A stretch of DNA of 64,000 bases from Agrobacterium salinitolerans (lineage in GTDB: Bacteria > Pseudomonadota > Alphaproteobacteria > Rhizobiales > Rhizobiaceae). Below, one piece after another: positions 17,599-26,181 of this stretch. The first letter of the stretch is position 1; each line of letters opens with the position of its first letter. The notes beneath the pieces are model-generated. The model searched no databases and was not told the origin of the DNA. It was given only the letters and a program-made list of their open reading frames with translations. The stretch lies in contig NZ_MRDH01000006.1 of the NCBI RefSeq assembly GCF_002008225.1, positions 62,001-126,000 of the forward strand, written 5' to 3'. The translations under genes were made by a program, and so were the position numbers.

Positions 17599-19704
17599 TC
17601 AGCCAGCGTGCAGGAAACGAATCGCTTCGTCGCGGCGGTGCAGGTAGAGCAGGGTGCGTAGGGCATCGCCGCGTGGACCTGTCAGTTCGGGATCACGCTC
17701 GATGACATAGGCTGCGTCCTTGCGGGCGATTTCGAGAAGATCGGCATGGGCCTCGAGGCTGGCGATGCGGAAGCCCGGCGTGCCGGACTGGCGGGTGCCG
17801 AGCAGCTCGCCTTCACCGCGAAGCTTCAAATCCTCCTCGGCGATCAGGAAGCCATCCTCGCTGTCGCGCAGGATGGAGAGTCGTGCGCGGCCGTTTTCGC
17901 TGAGCGGGCCCTTGTAGAGCAGGATACAGGTGGAAGCCTCGTCGCCGCGTCCGACACGGCCGCGCAGCTGGTGAAGCTGAGCAAGACCGAAACGTTCGGC
18001 ATGTTCGATGACCATGATCGTTGCATCCGGCACATCGACACCGACTTCCACCACGGTCGTCGCCACCAGCAGCCGGGTTTCGCCGCTCTTGAAAGCGAGC
18101 ATCGCAGCATCCTTCTCCGGGCCGCTCATGCGCCCGTGAATGAGGCCGATATTGGCGCCGAGCATCTGCGACAGAACCGCATGCCGCTCCTCCGCCGACA
18201 TCAGGTCGGATTCCTCCGTTTCCTCCACCAGCGGGCAAATCCAGTACGCCTTCTTGCCGTCTTTTAGCGCTGCGCGCAGCCGTTCGACGATGTCGCCGAT
18301 GCGTTCGGTGGGGATCGTCACGGTCTGGATGGGTTTGCGGCCGGCCGGTTTTTCGGTGAGCTTGGAAACGTCCATATCGCCGAAGGCGGCCAGAACCAGT
18401 GTGCGGGGAATGGGCGTGGCGGTCATGACCAGCATATGCGGCGTGATGCCTTTGGCGGTGAGGCGCAGGCGCTGGTGCACGCCGAAACGGTGCTGTTCAT
18501 CCACAACGGCCAGCACGAGGTTCCTGTAACTCACGCTGTCCTGAAACAGCGCGTGGGTGCCGATGACGATCTGCGCTTCGCCCGAGGCCACCCGCTCCTC
18601 GATCTCGCGGCGCTCCTTGCCCTTGGTGCGGCCGGTCAGCACTTCGACGGTGATGCCCGCTGCCTGCGCGAGTTTGGAGATGGTGGCGTAATGCTGGCGG
18701 GCGAGGATTTCGGTGGGCGCCATCAGCACCGCCTGTCCGCCGGCCTCCACCGCAGTCGCCATGGCCATCAACGCCACCAGCGTCTTGCCCGCACCGACAT
18801 CGCCCTGCAGCAGCCGCAACATGCGGTCTTCGCCGGCCATGTCGGTCAGGATATCCTTGACCGCAGCGCTTTGGCTCGCCGTCAGCGAGAAGGGCAGCTG
18901 AGACAGGATTTTTGCGGCGACATCACCCTTGGCGCGGATCGGCTGGCCCGCCACCTTGCGCAGTCGCTGGCGCACCAACGCCAGTGACAGCTGTCCGGCG
19001 AGGAATTCGTCGTAGGCGAGCCGCCTGCGCGCCGGGGCCTGCGGTTCGATATCGGCGCTGTCGCGCGGATCGTGCAGTTCACGGAAGCTCGAAGCGACAT
19101 CGCCGAAACCCTGCCTGGTCTTGAGCGTCTCGTCGATCCATTCCGGGAAGGCCGGCAGCTTTGACAGCCCGCCCTCGATGGCGCGGCGCAGCACCTTGGG
19201 CGATAGACCGGCGGTCATGGGATAGACCGCTTCCACCAGAGGCAGGTTTTCCGCCTCGGAAAGCTTCACCATGAAATCCGGATGCACCATGGAGGCGCGG
19301 CCGTTAAACCAGTCCACCTTGCCGCTGACGAGAACCTCTTCATCGACGGGCAGGGCCTTGGACAGCCAGTCGCCCTTGGCGCGGAAAAAGGTCAACGCCA
19401 GTTCGCCGGTCTCGTCATGCAGGAAGACGCGATAAGGCGCGGAGCGGTTTCCCGGCGGTGGCGGCTGGTGGCGGTCGACGCGTCCCTGAATGGTGACAAT
19501 GGCGCCGGGGCTGGCCAGCGCAATGCCGGGGCGGTTGCGGCGGTCAATGACGTTGGATGGCGCGTGGAACAGGAGATCGATCACGCGGGTGTCGTCAGCG
19601 CTTTCCCGGCTCAAGAGCTTGGCCAGAAGATCGGCAAGCTTCGGCCCCACACCGGCAAGGGTGGAGACGGAGGCAAACAGCGGATCGAGAATGGCCGGGC
19701 GCAT
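17599..19704 (-). CDS. recG: ATP-dependent DNA helicase RecG
   Basis: 701 residues. The N-terminal wedge/OB region contains GAIVTIQGRVDRHQPPPPGN. The helicase core has Walker A LLQGDVGAGKTLVALMAM (about residue 300), DEQHRFGVHQRLRL (Walker B/DExH-like), TATPIPRTLVLAAFGD, then VVEVGVDVPDATIMVIEHAERFG and LHQLRGRVGRG. The C-terminal ends LHRRDEAIRFLHAG. RecG regresses stalled forks and processes Holliday junctions and R-loops. It diverges from sdhE-mfd, so two helicase repair genes of related type flank a ~190-base promoter region. Confidence 0.96.
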   Translation of the reverse strand: MRPAILDPLFASVSTLAGVGPKLADLLAKLLSRESADDTRVIDLLFHAPSNVIDRRNRPGIALASPGAIVTIQGRVDRHQPPPPGNRSAPYRVFLHDETGELALTFFRAKGDWLSKALPVDEEVLVSGKVDWFNGRASMVHPDFMVKLSEAENLPLVEAVYPMTAGLSPKVLRRAIEGGLSKLPAFPEWIDETLKTRQGFGDVASSFRELHDPRDSADIEPQAPARRRLAYDEFLAGQLSLALVRQRLRKVAGQPIRAKGDVAAKILSQLPFSLTASQSAAVKDILTDMAGEDRMLRLLQGDVGAGKTLVALMAMATAVEAGGQAVLMAPTEILARQHYATISKLAQAAGITVEVLTGRTKGKERREIEERVASGEAQIVIGTHALFQDSVSYRNLVLAVVDEQHRFGVHQRLRLTAKGITPHMLVMTATPIPRTLVLAAFGDMDVSKLTEKPAGRKPIQTVTIPTERIGDIVERLRAALKDGKKAYWICPLVEETEESDLMSAEERHAVLSQMLGANIGLIHGRMSGPEKDAAMLAFKSGETRLLVATTVVEVGVDVPDATIMVIEHAERFGLAQLHQLRGRVGRGDEASTCILLYKGPLSENGRARLSILRDSEDGFLIAEEDLKLRGEGELLGTRQSGTPGFRIASLEAHADLLEIARKDAAYVIERDPELTGPRGDALRTLLYLHRRDEAIRFLHAG

Positions 19705-19893
19705 GGGTCAGCAAAATCGGGGAAGGGGGCGGCTTATGCAAGACTTCGCTGGTCACAAAGGCGGGTTATCACCGGCAGATTTTCACTACTTCGGCATTAT
19801 TTCGATAAAAACCGGTTCCCAAGCGTTCGCCTCCTGTTCTATAGGAGGTCGCAGTCAACAATTTGTTGATTAATCAACCGAAAGGTGAATGCG

Positions 19894-20205
19894 ATGACTG
19901 GACTGGTGCGCACGAGTGCCGACCTCGATCCGAGACGCCGGCGGATTCTTTACCGCTGCTGGCACCGGGGCATTCGCGAGATGGATCTGGTGCTCGGGCA
20001 ATTCGCGGAAGACAATATTGCCGGGCTTTCCGATGAGCAGCTCGATGAGCTGGAAGTCATCATGGCGGAAGAGGATAACGACCTCGTCAAGATGGTGACC
20101 GGCGCGCTTGCCATACCGGAAAAATTCCAGACCCCGCTGTTTGAGAAGATCGCCTCCTACCGTCCCGATTTCGATCTCGTCACCACTGACACCCTGAAAG
20201 CCTGA
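19894..20205 (+). CDS. sdhE: FAD assembly factor SdhE
   Basis: 103 residues from ATG 19894, which has AAAGG 8 bases upstream; the GTG at 19885 in frame overlaps that site and is rejected. The SdhE signature RGIREMD (R-G-x-x-E-M-D) lies near residue 27, preceded by RRRRILYRCWH. This small helical protein attaches FAD covalently to succinate dehydrogenase flavoprotein (and fumarate reductase) in the cytoplasm. mfd begins four bases after its stop, an order seen widely in Rhizobiales. Confidence 0.93.
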   Translation: MTGLVRTSADLDPRRRRILYRCWHRGIREMDLVLGQFAEDNIAGLSDEQLDELEVIMAEEDNDLVKMVTGALAIPEKFQTPLFEKIASYRPDFDLVTTDTLKA

Positions 20206-20209
20206 GAAT

Positions 20210-23200
20210 ATGATAGCCGGATTCGATGCAAAGCTGGTGTCGTCGGCCGATACGCCGCTGACCATCGGAAACGTACCATCAGGCATGGAAGCCCTTTTGC
20301 TTGCTGACATGGCACGGGCGGGCACGTCGGTGGCCTATGTGATGTCGGACGGCCAGCGGGTCGCCGATCTCGAACAGATCCTCGGTTTCGTCGCACCGGA
20401 TATTCCTGTTATGACGCTGCCGGCCTGGGACTGCCTGCCCTATGACCGCGTGTCACCGAGCGCCGACACCTCTGCGCGCCGGCTGGCAGCGCTCTCCGGT
20501 CTGATCTCTCACGCCAAGAAACCGCATCCGGCCATCGTTCTCGTCACCGTCAACGCCATGCTGCAGAAGATGGCGCCGCGCGACATCATCGAAAGCCTGG
20601 GCTTTTCGGCGCGCCCCGGCAACCAGATTCGCATGGAGGAGATTGCCGCGCGGCTGGAGCGCAACGGTTTCGACCGGGTGGCAACGGTGCGTGAGGTGGG
20701 CGAGTTCGCCGTGCGCGGCGGCATTCTCGATGTCTTCGTGCCGGGCACGGAAGAACCGGTGCGGCTCGATTTCTTCGGCGATACGCTGGAAAGCATCCGC
20801 ACCTTCGATCCGGCCAGCCAGCGTACCATCGGCCAGGCGCGCTCGCTCGATCTGAACCCGATGAGCGAAGTGACGCTGACGCCGGATACGATCAGCCGGT
20901 TCCGCAAGAATTACCTGTCGCTGTTCGGCGCGGCGACGCGTGACGATGCTCTTTATCAGGCTGTCTCCGAAGGCCGCCGTTATGCCGGTATGGAGCATTG
21001 GCTGCCACTGTTTTATGAGCAGCTGGAGACCGCTTTCGATTATCTGAGGGGCTTCCGCATCGTCACCGATCATACGGCGCGGGAGGCGGCGAAAGAACGC
21101 TCCAAGCTGGTGCTCGATTATTACGATGCGCGCCGCAGCTCCGGCGAAACCAAGGGCTCGACGCAGGGTGCGCCCTACAAGCCGGTTTCGCCCGGCCAGC
21201 TTTATCTCGACGGCAAGAGCTTCGATGCCGCGCTTGCTGCCGTCAATGCGGTGCGTCTCACGCCCTTCAACGAGCAGGACAGCGAAGGCCGCCCGGTCGC
21301 GACGCTCGATGCCCATGTCGGTCCGCGCTGGGCGCGTCCGCCAACCGAAGGCGAGAGCGAAGAACGGGTCAATGTTTTCGATCTGGCCGTGAAGCACATT
21401 GCCGAACGCCGCGCCAAGGGCTGGAAGGTGCTGATCACCGGCTGGTCGGAAGGTTCGCTCGACCGGTTGTTGCAGGTGCTGAACGAGCACGGGCTTGAGA
21501 AGATCAAGCCGGTCACCTCGCTGAAAGAGGTGGAGAAGCTCGGCAAGGGCGAGGCGGCCTCGGCGGTGCTGAGCCTCGAAGCGGGTTTCGAGACTGGAAA
21601 CCTTGCCGTCATCGGGGAGCAGGATATTCTCGGCGACCGTATGGTGCGTCGCTCGAAGCGTCGCAAGCGCGGTGCCAATTTCATCTCGGAAGTGGCCGGG
21701 CTGGACGAGGGCTCGCTGGTCGTCCATGCCGAACATGGTATAGGCCGTTTCGTCGGCCTGCGGACCATCGAGGCGGCGGGTGCGCCGCGTGCGTGTCTGG
21801 AACTGCATTATGCCGATGACGCCAAGCTGTTCCTGCCGGTTGAAAACATCGATCTTTTGTCCCGTTACGGTTCCGATGCGGCGGAAGCGCAGCTCGACAA
21901 GCTTGGCGGTGGCGCATGGCAGATGCGCAAGGCCAAGCTCAAGAAGCGCCTGCTCGACATGGCCGATGAGCTTATCCGCATTGCGGCCGCGCGTCTGGTG
22001 CGCCATGCGCCGGTGCTGACAGCGCCGGATGGGCTTTATGACGAATTCGCCGCCCGTTTCCCCTATGACGAGACGGAAGACCAGCTGAACGCCATCGAAG
22101 CCATCCGCGAGGATCTCGGTGCCGGCCGGCCGATGGACCGGCTCATCTGCGGCGACGTCGGTTTCGGCAAGACAGAAGTGGCCCTGCGCGCCGCTTTCCT
22201 TGCCGCCATGAATGGCGTGCAGGTGGCGGTGGTGGTGCCGACGACGCTGCTGTCGCGCCAGCATTTCCGCACTTTCTCGGAACGTTTCCGCGGATTGCCC
22301 ATCCGGGTGCAGCAGGCTTCGCGCCTTGTCGGCTCCAAGGAACTGACGCTGACGAAAAAGGAAGTGGCTGATGGCAAGACCGATATCGTCGTCGGCACCC
22401 ATGCGCTGCTGGGTGCGGGCATCAGTTTTGCCAATCTCGGCCTGCTCATCATCGATGAAGAGCAGCATTTCGGCGTGAAGCACAAGGAGCGCCTGAAAGA
22501 GCTGAAGAGCGACGTGCATGTGCTGACGCTGTCTGCGACGCCCATTCCGCGCACCTTGCAGCTTGCCATGACGGGCGTGCGGGAATTGTCGCTTATCACC
22601 ACGCCGCCGGTGGACCGCATGGCGGTGCGCACCTTCATTTCGCCCTTCGATCCGCTGGTGATCCGCGAGACCTTGATGCGTGAGCATTATCGTGGCGGCC
22701 AGAGTTTTTACGTCTGCCCGCGTCTTGCCGATCTCGCCGATATCCATGCCTTCCTGCAATCGGATGTGCCGGAACTGAAGGTGGCGGTGGCGCACGGCCA
22801 GATGCCGGCGGGTGAACTCGAAGACATCATGAACGCCTTCTACGACGGCAAATATGACGTGCTGCTGTCGACCACCATCGTCGAATCCGGCCTCGACGTG
22901 CCGACTGCCAATACGCTGATCGTGCATCGCGCCGATATGTTCGGTCTTGCCCAGCTGTACCAGCTGCGCGGTCGCGTCGGCCGGTCCAAGGTGCGTGCCT
23001 TCGCGCTCTTCACCCTGCCGGTCAACAAGGTGCTGACGACGATGGCCGAGCGGCGGCTGAAGGTGCTGCAATCGCTCGATACGCTGGGCGCTGGCTTCCA
23101 GCTGGCGAGCCACGACCTCGATATTCGCGGTGCGGGCAATCTGCTCGGCGAGGAACAATCCGGCCATATCAAGGAAGTCGGTTTCGAGCTTTACCAGCAG

Positions 23201-23707
23201 ATGCTGGAAGAGGCGGTTGCCGAAGTGAAGGGCGATGAGCAGGTGCAGGATAGCGGCTGGTCGCCGCAAATCTCGGTCGGCACCTCGGTCATGATTCCGG
23301 AAGATTATGTTCCCGATCTGCATCTGCGCATGGGGCTTTACCGCCGCCTTGGCGAGCTTGCCGATATCAGCGAGATCGACGGTTTCGGCGCGGAAATGAT
23401 CGACCGTTTCGGCCCGCTGCCGAAAGAGGTGCAGCATCTGCTCAAGATCGTCTACATCAAGTCTCTCTGCCGCATTGCCAATGTCGAGAAGCTGGATGCC
23501 GGGCCGAAGGGCGTTGTCGTGCAGTTCCGCAACAAGGAATTCCCGAATCCGGGCGCGCTGGTCGGTTACATCGGCAAGCAGGGATCGATGGCGAAAATCC
23601 GCCCCGATCACAGCCTGTTTCTGAACCGCGATCTGCCGACGCCGGAAAAGCGGCTGACGGGTGCGGCAATGATCATGACGCAGCTTGCGGAACTGGCTCG
23701 GTCGTAG
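20210..23707 (+). CDS. mfd: Transcription-repair coupling factor Mfd
   Basis: 1165 residues, normal for Mfd. The UvrB-homology region is N-terminal (LPAWDCLPYDRVSPS near residue 70). The RNA-polymerase-interacting CarD-like domain starts near residue 505 (VVHAEHGIGRFVGLRTIE). The translocase has Walker A GDVGFGKTEVALRAAF (~647), DEEQHFGVKHKERLK (~747) and SATPIPRTLQLAMTGVREL. The TRG motif region and C-terminal UvrA-binding inhibitory domain follow (HDLDIRGAGNLLGEEQSGH). It pushes stalled RNA polymerase off DNA and recruits UvrA. Translation is probably coupled to sdhE (4-base gap). A large foldback repeat lies just past the stop. Confidence 0.97.
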   Translation: MIAGFDAKLVSSADTPLTIGNVPSGMEALLLADMARAGTSVAYVMSDGQRVADLEQILGFVAPDIPVMTLPAWDCLPYDRVSPSADTSARRLAALSGLISHAKKPHPAIVLVTVNAMLQKMAPRDIIESLGFSARPGNQIRMEEIAARLERNGFDRVATVREVGEFAVRGGILDVFVPGTEEPVRLDFFGDTLESIRTFDPASQRTIGQARSLDLNPMSEVTLTPDTISRFRKNYLSLFGAATRDDALYQAVSEGRRYAGMEHWLPLFYEQLETAFDYLRGFRIVTDHTAREAAKERSKLVLDYYDARRSSGETKGSTQGAPYKPVSPGQLYLDGKSFDAALAAVNAVRLTPFNEQDSEGRPVATLDAHVGPRWARPPTEGESEERVNVFDLAVKHIAERRAKGWKVLITGWSEGSLDRLLQVLNEHGLEKIKPVTSLKEVEKLGKGEAASAVLSLEAGFETGNLAVIGEQDILGDRMVRRSKRRKRGANFISEVAGLDEGSLVVHAEHGIGRFVGLRTIEAAGAPRACLELHYADDAKLFLPVENIDLLSRYGSDAAEAQLDKLGGGAWQMRKAKLKKRLLDMADELIRIAAARLVRHAPVLTAPDGLYDEFAARFPYDETEDQLNAIEAIREDLGAGRPMDRLICGDVGFGKTEVALRAAFLAAMNGVQVAVVVPTTLLSRQHFRTFSERFRGLPIRVQQASRLVGSKELTLTKKEVADGKTDIVVGTHALLGAGISFANLGLLIIDEEQHFGVKHKERLKELKSDVHVLTLSATPIPRTLQLAMTGVRELSLITTPPVDRMAVRTFISPFDPLVIRETLMREHYRGGQSFYVCPRLADLADIHAFLQSDVPELKVAVAHGQMPAGELEDIMNAFYDGKYDVLLSTTIVESGLDVPTANTLIVHRADMFGLAQLYQLRGRVGRSKVRAFALFTLPVNKVLTTMAERRLKVLQSLDTLGAGFQLASHDLDIRGAGNLLGEEQSGHIKEVGFELYQQMLEEAVAEVKGDEQVQDSGWSPQISVGTSVMIPEDYVPDLHLRMGLYRRLGELADISEIDGFGAEMIDRFGPLPKEVQHLLKIVYIKSLCRIANVEKLDAGPKGVVVQFRNKEFPNPGALVGYIGKQGSMAKIRPDHSLFLNRDLPTPEKRLTGAAMIMTQLAELARS

Positions 23708-23740
23708 ATTTGAGCTTCAGGGGGTGCCCGTTCGACAACT

Positions 23741-23940
23741 GACCGAAGGTGGGTGGGGTTTACCCCCCTCTGCCCTGCCGGGCATCTCCCCCTCAAGGGG
23801 GGGAGATCGGCAGGAGGCCCTTTCCTCGCTTCATCCTCAAACGTTGAGAGGGGCGAAACCTAGCCGCAGATCGATCTCCCCCCTTGAGGGGGAGATGCCC
23901 GGCAGGGCAGAGGGGGGTAAAGCTCCACCCACCTTCGGCC
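23741..23940. repeat. Large intergenic inverted repeat (68-base arms)
   Basis: The left arm 23741-23808 and the right arm 23873-23940 are reverse complements with only a few differences, separated by 64 bases. Each arm starts at its outer end with the CCGAAGGTGGGTGG theme and reaches inward to GATC. Each also holds inner palindromes, such as GCCCTGCCGGGC and ATCTCCCCCTCAAGGGGG. It begins 34 bases past the mfd stop and fills half of the 398-base gap before the next gene. In RNA it would form a very long hairpin, so it may end the sdhE-mfd transcript. It looks like a dispersed REP-type element of Rhizobiales. Confidence 0.85.
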
Positions 23941-24105
23941 CGCTAACAAATGGCCAATCCTCGGAAAACCCAGCCCGCAAGGCTCAGCGAGAATTACCGC
24001 GATGTAACGAAACGGACATGCGCCGGTAGTCTTTGCGGGCGTAATCTTTGCCTCATACCCGGTGCGGCGGATCGTGAAGCCGCCGGGTGATGAAGGAGCA
24101 GGACG

Positions 24106-24435
24106 ATGTGGACCAATATCAACAGGTTTGCCACCGCTGGTCTGGTTGCTTTGACAATTGCGGGCACCACAATTGCCACCACCAGTCAGGCGGAAGCGCG
24201 CAATAATTTCGGCCGCGGCCTTGCCGCCGGCATCGCAGGCACGATCATCGGCGGAGCGCTTATCGCCGGGGCAAGACATCCCGGTTACGCTTACAGCCCC
24301 GCCTATTACGCGCCGGCTTACGGTCCACCCGTCTACGCTGCGCCGGCTTATGGCCCGCCGGTTTATCCGCGCTGCCATGTGGCTTGGAGGCAGAATGCCT
24401 GGGGTGACATGTATCGGGTCAGGGTTTGCGATTGA
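24106..24435 (+). CDS. Small secreted protein with glycine zipper and Tyr/Pro repeats
   Basis: 109 residues with a good ribosome site (gaAGGAGcaggacgATG). Residues 1-31 are a signal peptide (ATAGLVALTIAGTTIATTSQAEA). FGRGLAAGIAGTIIGGALIAG (about 35-55) is a glycine-zipper-like segment. Then come tandem repeats YAPAYGPPVY, YAAPAYGPPVY, and a C-terminal Cys pair (RCHVAW and VRVCD). This layout is common in small rhizobial envelope proteins of unknown role. It is preceded by the foldback repeat and followed by a convergent exporter gene. Confidence 0.78.
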   Translation: MWTNINRFATAGLVALTIAGTTIATTSQAEARNNFGRGLAAGIAGTIIGGALIAGARHPGYAYSPAYYAPAYGPPVYAAPAYGPPVYPRCHVAWRQNAWGDMYRVRVCD

Positions 24436-24489
24436 TCGACTGGCAGACCGGCGGTGTGCAGAGCGTCGTCGGTTTTTGCATGTTTTTAG

Positions 24490-25422
24490 CTAGCGGCTGT
24501 CTTCCGGGGTGATGCCAACAGCCACATTCTGGTCGGTAGCCGCAATCGAGGCGGGAAGCGGTACTTTTCTCTGTTTTTCACGGATCAGCGTCAACAGGCC
24601 GGAGCCGACGATGAGGGCGATGCCGATCAGCATCCATCCGTCGATACGGTCGCCGAATATCAGATAACCGAACAGGATGGCCCAGAGCATCTGGCTATAT
24701 TGCGTCGGGCCGATCATCGCGGCCGGCGCATATTGGGCGGCATACATGACCAGCACGTTGCCGAGCGCGCCGAGCAGGCCGTATCCCGCCAGCAGCAGCC
24801 ATTGCTCGCCGGCTGGCATGATGAAGGTCGGGACCATGGCGATGCCGCTTATGGTGAGACAGCCGAGCACACCAGCACCATAAAGCGAGACATTCTTTTC
24901 CGACGGGCCCATGGCGCGGAAAATGACAATGCTGAGCGCGCCGCTGAAGCCGCCTATGATGGCGCCGAGATGGCCGATGCCGAGTTCGCGGAAGCCCGGA
25001 CGCAGGATGACCAGCACGCCGAGGAAACCGATGATGACGGCCGACCAGCGCTTGATGCCCACTTGTTCTTTCAGGAACACCACCGACATGATGGTGACGA
25101 AGGAAGGCAGCAGGAAGATCAGCGCGAAGGCTTCGGCCATGGAAAGATGGGTAAAGGCGGTCACGCTGCCGACGGCACCCGTGCCGGCGGCAAAAAAGCG
25201 GATGATCCACAAGGGCCGGTTTGTCGTCTTCACCACATCCAGCCAGCTGTCATTGCGCTTGCGGATGAATGGCAGGGCGACGAGGCCGAACACGGCGCCG
25301 AAAAAGACCGATTCGATCGGCGAAATCTGGCCTTCTATGAGTTTAACGCTCGCATCGCTCCAGGCGTAGGCAGCGAAGGCGGCAAAGGCGAGCAGAATGC
25401 CTTTCAGGGTCTGGTCGGACAC
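24490..25422 (-). CDS. EamA/DMT-superfamily transporter
   Basis: 310 residues with about ten membrane segments in two EamA repeats of five. The first repeat contains FFAAGTGAVGSVTAFTHLSMA and ALIFLLPSFVTIMSVVFLKEQ. The second contains MIGPTQYSQMLWAILFGYLIFGDRI, the typical end-of-repeat motif with E/D after GYL-F. DMT exporters carry amino acids, amines or drugs outward; the substrate is unknown. The DsbA-like gene lies 51 bases upstream on the same strand, possibly one unit. Confidence 0.85.
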   Translation of the reverse strand: MSDQTLKGILLAFAAFAAYAWSDASVKLIEGQISPIESVFFGAVFGLVALPFIRKRNDSWLDVVKTTNRPLWIIRFFAAGTGAVGSVTAFTHLSMAEAFALIFLLPSFVTIMSVVFLKEQVGIKRWSAVIIGFLGVLVILRPGFRELGIGHLGAIIGGFSGALSIVIFRAMGPSEKNVSLYGAGVLGCLTISGIAMVPTFIMPAGEQWLLLAGYGLLGALGNVLVMYAAQYAPAAMIGPTQYSQMLWAILFGYLIFGDRIDGWMLIGIALIVGSGLLTLIREKQRKVPLPASIAATDQNVAVGITPEDSR

Positions 25423-25473
25423 GGAAACACCGGCGGAAAATCGAGTTGCAGAAAACCGCCGGTGGTTTGGCCG

Positions 25474-26142
25474 TCAGTTCATCGATCTATGCTCGTCCGC
25501 CTTGATTTTTGCAATATCCCGCAATGCAGCAATCAGGATGTCAGGCGTTTGTGCACCGCTTATGGCGTATTTCTGGTCGATGATGAAGAAGGGTACGCCG
25601 GCGACGCCCATCTGCTGCGCAGCGTCGATTTCGGCAACGATCGTATCCTTGTCCGCGTCGGAGGCGAGCAGCCGCTCGACCACTTTCGCGTCCATGCCAG
25701 CCTTTGCGGCAATGTCTGTCAGCACAGCATGATCGCCGATATTGCGACCTTCCTCGAAATTGGCCTTGAAAAGGCCGGTCACGACCTTCTCCTGGAGATC
25801 GCGGCCTTCGGAATGAGCCCAAAGCGACAGGCGGTGTGCGTCGAGCGTGTTCGGCCCGATCTCGATCGCGTCGAAATCGTAATTGATGCCGACTTCCTTG
25901 CCGAGTTGCACCAGGGTGGCATGGGCCTGTTCCAGGCGCTCCTTGCCGAGCTTTTCCTCGAGAGCGGCTTTCTGGTCGACGCCTTCCGGTGGGTAGTCCG
26001 GATTGAGGCGGTAGGGACGCCAGTTCACGTCGACGCTGATTTCATCCTGCACTTCGGCAATGGCGAGATCCAGCCGCGCCTTGCCGAGGTAACACCACGG
26101 GCAGACCATGTCCGATACGACGTCAACAACGATTCGTTCCAT
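25474..26142 (-). CDS. DsbA-family oxidoreductase, FrnE-like
   Basis: 222 residues, no signal peptide. The N-terminal redox motif CPWC lies at residues ~14-17 (VSDMVCPWCYLGKARLD) and the thioredoxin-fold insertion is helical. The cis-Pro loop is VAGVPFFIID near residue 180. SGAQTPDILIAALRD closes the protein, as in FrnE and 2-hydroxychromene-2-carboxylate isomerase relatives. The absence of a signal peptide and the CPWC pair suggest a cytoplasmic disulfide isomerase or reductase. It lies between the binding-protein gene upstream and the EamA gene downstream on the same strand. Confidence 0.87.
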   Translation of the reverse strand: MERIVVDVVSDMVCPWCYLGKARLDLAIAEVQDEISVDVNWRPYRLNPDYPPEGVDQKAALEEKLGKERLEQAHATLVQLGKEVGINYDFDAIEIGPNTLDAHRLSLWAHSEGRDLQEKVVTGLFKANFEEGRNIGDHAVLTDIAAKAGMDAKVVERLLASDADKDTIVAEIDAAQQMGVAGVPFFIIDQKYAISGAQTPDILIAALRDIAKIKADEHRSMN

Positions 26143-26181
26143 GGCTGAGGTTCCTTATATGATCGACCTGACGGTGGCAGG

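Noticed and set aside
20453-23611. A 1052-residue open frame antisense to mfd
   Set aside because: In GC-rich DNA long antisense frames are common. Composition is Arg/His/Gln-rich without domains, and mfd is unmistakable on the other strand.
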